The notes under the pieces were generated by a model, which worked only from the letters and a program-made list of their open reading frames with translations, was not told the origin of the DNA and did not search any database. A program made the position numbers and the translations under genes. A stretch of DNA of 64,000 bases, taken from the NCBI GenBank assembly GCA_035772785.1, contig JAOCPU010000001.1, positions 3,215,817 to 3,279,816 on the forward strand. The letters run 5' to 3'. Shown here in pieces: positions 58,371 to 64,000 of this stretch (its first letter is position 1; each line of letters begins with the position of its first letter). This DNA is from Phlebiopsis flavidoalba. Taxonomy: Eukaryota > Basidiomycota > Agaricomycetes > Polyporales > Phanerochaetaceae.

Positions 58371-58509
58371 GGTTACAGACGGCAGGGCCAGCTGAAGGGT
58401 GGTGCGCAAGCGGAGACGGGGAGGGGGCAAACGGCGGGCTGGGGCACGGCACGATGAGCGCAAACGTAGGCGTACATTTCTGTACACACTACGTATGCGT
58501 AGTCTTCTG

Positions 58510-58532
58510 TAACGCGTCGCTTCTGACGCATT
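58510..58532. repeat. Hairpin, copy 2
   Basis: TAACGCGTC-GCTTCT-GACGCATTA, a 9-bp stem with one mismatch and the same GCTTCT loop as the hairpin at 58351. The two are about 160 bp apart in the 3.5-kb element. Confidence 0.75.
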
Positions 58533-59016
58533 ACGACGGTTCTAGTGGTGCCGGCTGTGCACCGACGAGGGTGGGGCGTAGACGACGCTGGGTCGGCTGT
58601 TTAGGCAGCGGAAGGGGGGTTAGTTAACAGATACAGATGCATAGAACGTACCTTACAAATGTAGAGGAGGATTGAAATCCTCCTCCACACGGTGTGATGG
58701 CAAGGAGTGCGGTCAGCGGTCGCGGTCGTTGCCCGGCAGAGACAGCCACGCACCTGATACCTGAGAGCCCGCGGGCGTACAAGAATGCCATCACGTTGGA
58801 GCATGCACCGAGTGCACTGCTCCAACGTTTGTCGACGCCGTTGAGGCGTCGTGGGTTGTCGTCGATGTTGCCGTCGTCGAGGTGGCGCCGGTCGCGGGGT
58901 TGGGCAGCGCGAACGACGACGGTCGGGGCGATTCCGGAGGAGATATAAACGAGAGTAGTCAACTCCAGGTGGTCCCTTCTATGAAGGGGCCCTGGGCATC
59001 GAAATAGAGGATAAAA

Positions 59017-59042
59017 GACCGCCGTTCTTGCGAACGACGGTC
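59017..59042. repeat. Hairpin
   Basis: GACCGCCGTTC, loop TTGC, GAACGACGGTC: an 11-bp stem with one mismatch. GAACGACGACGGTCG near 58909 is a partial relative. Confidence 0.7.
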
Positions 59043-59294
59043 GTAGGTGGTGGTGTAGGGCAAAACAGCGCTGGGCGCTTTTACCCTCGGGCAACTTCCA
59101 GGTCGCCTCGGGCAGCCTCGGGCGACCTCAAAGTGCGCTGTCCCGCGCTGTCCATCCCTCGCACCGCATTTTTCTTGCTTCGGGCTGGATTGGGGAGAGT
59201 TTTTGGGACTCTGTAGGTAAGGGTTTCCCACGCTTTACGGAAAAATCATATATTCACCTCTTTTTCCTGGCACGTTCTTCTCCTCGTTTCGACT

Positions 59295-59528
59295 ATGAGT
59301 TGCCTTCCTATCCGACACACTCTCACGTCAACAGATATGAAGGCACGTACTACTGTTTTCAAGTACGGCGAAGACGTCTATGATATTCGTTTTCCAATCA
59401 GACCGCTGAATCTAAGTGTACCAGCTCGATTCGGCGCGAACAAGGATGCCCAGCCGGAGCCAGTGCGTGCTCCGTTTGCTCAGTTCACGCTCACCGCCCT
59501 GTGGGGCTTCAAACATTTTCTTGTATAG
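59295..59528 (+). CDS. Small open frame of unknown function
   Basis: ATG at 59295 gives 77 residues beginning MSCLPIRHTLTSTDMKARTT and including VFKYGEDVYDIRFPIRPLNL, a composition that looks translated. I do not recognise it. It lies inside the 3.5-kb element and may continue past the stop at 59528 in another frame (SRHPKEPPGSLYIL). It could be a captured fragment of a host gene. Confidence 0.3.
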   Translation: MSCLPIRHTLTSTDMKARTTVFKYGEDVYDIRFPIRPLNLSVPARFGANKDAQPEPVRAPFAQFTLTALWGFKHFLV

Positions 59529-59879
59529 TCTAGACATCCTAAAGAGCCCCCTGGCAGCTTGTATATCCTCAGTCGAGCCGTTGGGCTCAGTGTTGCTGGA
59601 GATCGATCAGCGTGTGGGCTCGGCGCACAGGTGAGTATTCTATGTCAGCTTTCTTTCGCTACCTCCACCGCGTTCGGATAGCATGTACAAGCTTATCTAC
59701 ATACGTAGGAAACCTGTCTAAGACTTCCGTTTCAGCGATACGTGGTTATGATTCCCATGCCGGGCCTCGTCCTCCTCCGACGTTCTCTTGGGCGCCTATG
59801 ACAACGGACGTCGTTTTATTCCTGGAGGGTTTAACAAAACGGGCCCAGCCCAGTTACACGCGTATGTAGAGTACTGAAT

Positions 59880-60540
59880 ATGGTGGAAATATGTATTATT
59901 TACATCAAAATCTGCAATAACATGACTTCATGAGTGTTGAGTGGCCGCTTTCAGTGCTCCCCCTTCTCAGGCTACTCATCTCCCTTGTCGCACTGCTTTC
60001 ATATACAATGGGGATGTTATCAGCTAGCTGTAGGGTAACCTGTAAGATACTTCTTCACTGTAATATCTGCTCTACCTCATCTATTTACCTAGCCTGTGAA
60101 GATGTATAGCTTTGGCATTAGGCACTCATATTTCTGAGATCCTCTATGTGCTGATATTTTTTCTACATACTAGATAGCACTATTGTCTATATATGCAAAC
60201 ATATTGAACATCCTTTGAAGCTCACTCTTGGTACTCCTAAGTCCTGTGCTGGTGGAGTATACAGGCATTTTCCTACGCTATTTTTGTTCATTTTTGGCTG
60301 AATCTTGAATAGTTAACAGAATCATGTGCAAATTGTGATGTAAAGCCATCATTGCACCTACCAATAAAGCTCTAAATGTAGTCAGGACATGGAAGTACAG
60401 TGTGGCTACACAGTACAAGATATGTGAATATATACATGATTTTATGCGCGCATTTTGAGCCATGAAGATTTACATTCACTATCTTTGCTGATAGCCCTTA
60501 TAACACTATAAAATACATATCTATTGAAGAACCAGGAAGC
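59880..60540. other. AT-rich filler of the 3.5-kb element
   Basis: No gene or repeat recognised; AT-rich sequence, in sharp contrast to the GC-rich tract 1.7 kb to the left within the same element. Confidence 0.4.
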
Positions 60541-60555
60541 TACAACAGTCACATA

Positions 60556-60702
60556 CTAGAAGGGAACCCCAAATAGTACCGTGATTCCGGCCCATGCAAG
60601 GCGCAGGGCGGGGCCGTGCCCAATTTGGCAGTGTACGGGAGCGCACACAAGGACAAATAGAAGCGCAGTGAGCGCCGGCATGCGGCGAACACTCCGCATG
60701 GC
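60556..60702 (-). CDS. Short frame with signal-peptide-like start
   Basis: An internal ATG (about 60700-60702) opens MRSVRRMPALTALLFVLVCA, a basic n-region and hydrophobic core followed by PVHCQIGHG, with only about 20 further residues. It would be a very small secreted peptide, or a chance frame. There is an in-frame upstream extension to 60759. It sits inside the 3.5-kb element. Confidence 0.15.
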   Translation of the reverse strand, partial: AMRSVRRMPALTALLFVLVCAPVHCQIGHGPALRLAWAGITVLFGVPF

Positions 60703-60839
60703 AATCGGATTGTGATGGGACGGCAACGGGGTTGGTAGATAAGATACAGAGTAGCTCAATCTAATCTAAAAGCCTAGATCAGCGATAGCATCAGCTGAAT
60801 TCAAGCTCAGATAGCTCACTAGAGCCCTCACAAATTTGC

Positions 60840-60907
60840 TGGGAAGTAATGACATCACGCTCTACAGCAAAACTAGAGGTAAGTAATGCATCATTTGGTT
60901 GCCTAGG
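60840..60907 (-). repeat. Right terminal inverted repeat of the 3.5-kb element
   Basis: Reverse complement of the left end: GGTTGCCTAGG at 60897-60907, ATGCAT at 60887-60892, and AATGACATCACGCTCTACAG at 60848-60867. The inner ATGCAT box has one extra base here (ATGTCAT). Confidence 0.75.
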
Positions 60908-60999
60908 GCTCACGCGGTGGGGCGAAAAGGCAGTGTAGACTGACTCGTCGCTACCATTTCATTCCCTGATCCATCGCCGTCTAGATTTGCCTTATAGGA

Positions 61000-61738
61000 C
61001 CGTAACCGCAACTGTGTACCAGAAGAGCCTCGGACGTGATGAGTCGGGTGAGTGTGTCGATGGGGGCGCCAGCGGCGGTCGATGGGTAAAATGTCTTGTA
61101 AACTTTCGCACGGAGGGCTGATTCCATACGCTCTTGCGAGGTATTATTGACAGAAGGTGCAGCGGGCTCGGAGGCTGAGGGCTGGCCTGATCTGGACCAG
61201 CCGGGTGTGTTGATGGCACACCGGCCTCGTTATTGTTGGAATCCCGAGCAGGCTCCCAGATAGCTCGGTCAGCTTCTAAGTCGGCACACGTGGTCTGCGT
61301 CGTCATCATCGTTGACCTCGGCAGCAGTAGCCGCAGCAGTTGTAGGTTCGTTTCGTTTCTCTTGATGCGACTGCCTCATTCTCGTTCAAGTCAGATCCCG
61401 CTCCATCCTCCTGCTGCCATGCCCCACAGCCCTGGTAGGTCTTCATCGGCATAGTCTTCTGGCGACCCAAAATAGTCACCTTGAAATGCGGTGGGTTCTT
61501 GTGTCGCATCCCTTCCTCGCTTTCATCAACGTCCATCCAATCCGACTCGTCAGAGTCTTCTTGTGAGCTCCTTTGGGGTTTTCGTCGTTGACGGCGGGGA
61601 GTGCGTGGACCCTAGTATGCGTCCTTGCACATGCGTGCCCTTTGGATTGGTAGGATAGACAAACACGCACCACCACTCAAGAAACGTGAGCGGCGTAGTG
61701 ACCGCCACACGCCGGACCTGGAAAAATGTAACTGACAT
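61000..61738 (-). CDS. Unidentified minus-strand gene
   Basis: Pieces in order on minus: MSVTFFQVRRVAVTTPLTFL and EWWCVFVYPTNPKGTH (about 61630-61738), DWMDVDESEEGMRHKNPPHF and KVTILGRQKTMPMKTYQG (about 61430-61545), then an acidic/asparagine-rich part. The composition is protein-like but I know no family. The region below 61310 is proline/serine-rich and may be a tail or non-coding. Confidence 0.3.
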
Positions 61739-61822
61739 GACACGGCCTGCGCAAAAGTTACCATAATGAAGAGCTGGGGGCGAATAGGAACTGTGATAAG
61801 CGAGCTTTAACGACGAGGGTGA

Positions 61823-64000
61823 GTGTCGAGTTCTGGGAACAACAAGAGAACTAGAGACTCTGGATCACTGGACCTGGCTTATCTCAGCCGACATGTCCAG
61901 AGAAGACGCACAGGCCGTCGTCAAAGTTTTCGTCGCGCCTTTCTTCCTCTTCACATCGTCCTCTCACTGAGGGGAATCCCGTGCTCGCAATGGCGAGACA
62001 GCCACGAAAGAAAAATATGGCTTGGCGATGTTCAAGATATCGGCAATGATCTCGCCGCCACCAAAGATGCGCCCGTACCACCACCACAAAAGCTCAGAAA
62101 AAAGAGGCAGGCGCAACTGGCCACCGAACAAGCTGAGGCCGAGACGCTTGTGTCCAGTACAGTCCTTTACTCAATTCATATAAAACTCGGCTGAGTGTCA
62201 TTGTGTGCAGGTCTACCTCGCGCTCGAAAGAAAAGGCTATGCAAGATAAAGGTTAGTCATTCTTCTCGTTGTGGCCAGGGTAACCGCGCAGAGCCTACGC
62301 TCACGTCTTTACTTACAAGTCTGGATGGGGTGATGAAAAACGACGGCTCGGGCGACGAGGGCCAATCCAGTTTCGACGATGACGATGGGGGAACACATAA
62401 GACCATCAGTGGCAAGGGGACCAAGTAGTCAGCTAAGACCGTGACGGAGAAAGTGTTCCGCAAAAGAAAAAACCCGTAACGGTCAAGAGGGGGATGGTGA
62501 GTGGAACAGTATGCATTGGAGAAAGTCGTCGTTAACGGCATAATCTAGCTCGACGCGGCTCTAAAAAGGGTAACCAAGACGCAACCCAAACAAAGAGAAA
62601 TGTGCGTACTGTGGGTCTACCTTCCACATCAGGCCTGATATAATCGCACGCCTCTAGCCACCGCGCGGCCTGTTCTAAACCATGCATTGCTCAACGACGA
62701 CGGACAAGTCAATTCCCCAGCCCCCAGCCCCCCGCTTCCGCTTCCGAGCAAGGAGGTGCTTGTTAAACCCAAGTGTACAGTCAAGACTTCCAAGATTCCA
62801 ACGGCTCCGCAGGTGCGACCTCCGACTCCAGGAAGACCCCAGCAGCAGCCACCGCGCCGTCAGCCGCTCGCCGCAACGAGGAAAGAAAAGGTCAACATCG
62901 AGTTCGGGAGACCTCTCTTCAAATGAGTAAGTTTCCTATATTCTCGTACCTTTCTTCTCTGACATGTGTCACAGATCTGCAAGCTCTGACTCGGAAGAGT
63001 CAGAGTTATCCTCTGTATCAGAATCCTCAGACGATGCGCCAGTCCGAAAGCAGCCTGAGCGAAGAATAGAAGCGGTGCCGATGATATCGACCTAGTAGAA
63101 GTCGAGTCAACATGTTCTCGTGAAGATGATGAGACTTACCAGGAACCGGAAAATGGAGAACGGCAGGTTTGTCAGCGGTAGTGACGATGACGAAGATGGC
63201 CCCCCGAAGCAGACAGTGAGACCGAGAGCGCATTAGCTGCCGAGGTCCAAGAACTCAACGAAGGAGGCGACGACTATTCGTCTGGCAAGGTGAGTCATCC
63301 CATCTGCTTGCCCATCCCGCGGCCCGTACATCTTACTCCACTCATGTGTAGCATTTGCCACTATCCGAAATCGACGACTCGGACTTGGACGCTTCGGTTG
63401 AATCCAATGATGACGAACGCACAACTCAGACTCAAGACCCCAAGGACGCAGCCGGTAGCCATCCGGTCACACCAGCGAGCAGCGCCGCACAAAGGCTACT
63501 GCCGTTATCGTGGACAAGAGCCCTGACTCTAATGTACAGGTAAGTACATTACTGTTATATGTGATTGTATTAATCCCTCTCCAGGTTCTCGGTGGCACTA
63601 AACGCAAGCGTAAGGACACCGAGTCCACGGTCGACAAATCGGCCTCCAAGAAATTGAAGCAAAAACGTCTCGAAGAGGTGTGTTGCTAGAACGTGACCTC
63701 ACGGTACTGACGATCAATCTGTGTTAGCGTCCCCGCATGCGAGAAGTGCTCAGCACTGAGCCACCGGGCTGCAGCTCATACGAAGTTGAAGTCGAAAGAA
63801 AAACACCAATGCCGTGGCTGCCGTTCAAGTTGTCGCAGCCAATGCCGTTCCCACAGCGGAGGTGAAGTCTGCCAAGGGCCGCCCGTCGCTGCGCACCATG
63901 TTGGTGGAACAACGTTCGCAAAATCTCACCAGGTGGGAGAACGACTACCACCCTGCCACTCGTATTATATACTCCGAGAATGTTGTAGTATTAGGCGCCG
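61823..64000 (+). CDS. Acidic/lysine-rich unidentified protein, runs off the window
   Basis: Divergent from the previous gene. Exons in changing frames give NNKRTRDSGSLDLAYLSRHV (about 61840-61900), KLRKKRQAQLATEQAEAETL, a proline-rich part (SPAPSPPLPLPSKEVLVKPK near 62700-62775) and KEKVNIEFGRPLFK before a GTAAGT donor at 62927. Highly acidic serine-rich exons follow (SSDSEESESELSSVSESSDD near 62985-63035; LSEIDDSDLDASVESNDDER near 63360-63420), then a nuclear-localisation-like TKRKRKDTESTVDKSASKKL and, at the very end, GRPSLRTMLVEQRSQNLTRW with YHPATRIIYSENVVVLGA still open at 64000. It is probably nuclear. The family is not recognised. Confidence 0.4.

Larger units (their letters stand above)
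57368..60907. mobile_element. 3.5-kb non-autonomous DNA transposon
   Basis: Left end: CCTAGGCAACCA, three differing bases, then ATGCATTAC, and further in CTGTACAGCGTGATGCATTA (57408-57427). Right end read on minus: CCTAGGCAACCA, then ATGCATTAC, and CTGTAGAGCGTGATGTCATT. The match extends over about 65-70 bp with few mismatches and no reason other than a terminal inverted repeat. No transposase is visible inside, only GC-rich minisatellite sequence, hairpins and small frames. The left end abuts the truncated Plavaka gene. No target duplication could be fixed. Confidence 0.75.

Noticed and set aside
57762..58457. 231-codon frame, glycine/alanine/cysteine-rich, with SCYSGG repeats
   Set aside because: All frames are open across this GC tract, the repeat is a DNA-level minisatellite, and nothing beyond composition suggests a protein.

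Overview
The window looks like nuclear DNA of an agaricomycete (mushroom-forming) basidiomycete. The reasons are short introns of roughly 50-70 nt, a Zn2Cys6 regulator, fungal-type elongation factor 3, a tandem family of DUF6533-type membrane proteins, and basidiomycete-type transposons (KDZ, Plavaka, Ty1/copia). Homology assignments are by eye from translated sequence; no database search was run.

Layout. 1-19 kb is a gene region read almost entirely on the + strand: a Zn2Cys6 transcription factor (2960-5402), V-ATPase subunit a (7340-10535), elongation factor 3 (11202-14796), an F-box protein (15181-16528) and an M50B-like metallopeptidase (17081-18519). The two housekeeping genes are collinear with their families over full length but interrupted by many 1-2 nt frameshifts and several homopolymer-rich insertions, which suggests an error-prone consensus; all coordinates and frames should be read with that in mind. 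19-35 kb is AT-richer and holds at least six degraded tandem copies of a seven-helix DUF6533-type gene, one carrying a 403-bp TA-flanked MITE. 35.2-37.7 kb holds tandem repeats and a 5'-truncated Ty1/copia element. 38-41.4 kb holds two unidentified minus-strand genes.

41.4-61 kb is a nested transposon region and the most interesting part. A Plavaka transposase on the minus strand is split: its body lies at 55746-57367 and its C-terminal exon at 41371-41722, with matching splice phase. The 14.0-kb 'intron' between them holds a block (about 41743-55671) whose ends carry the same three-box ATGCA pattern in inverted orientation (boxes at 0, 35/36 and 73 bp). The block contains a KDZ transposase, a protein with a viroplasmin/RNase H1 N-terminal-like domain, and a divergently transcribed large lineage-specific gene, so it reads as a cargo-carrying KDZ-type element. 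The Plavaka body is cut on its other side by a second element (57368-60907, 3.5 kb) with about 70-bp terminal inverted repeats that also carry ATGCAT boxes but no visible transposase. 61-64 kb holds two unidentified genes, one running off the window.

No tRNA, rRNA or CRISPR array was seen.
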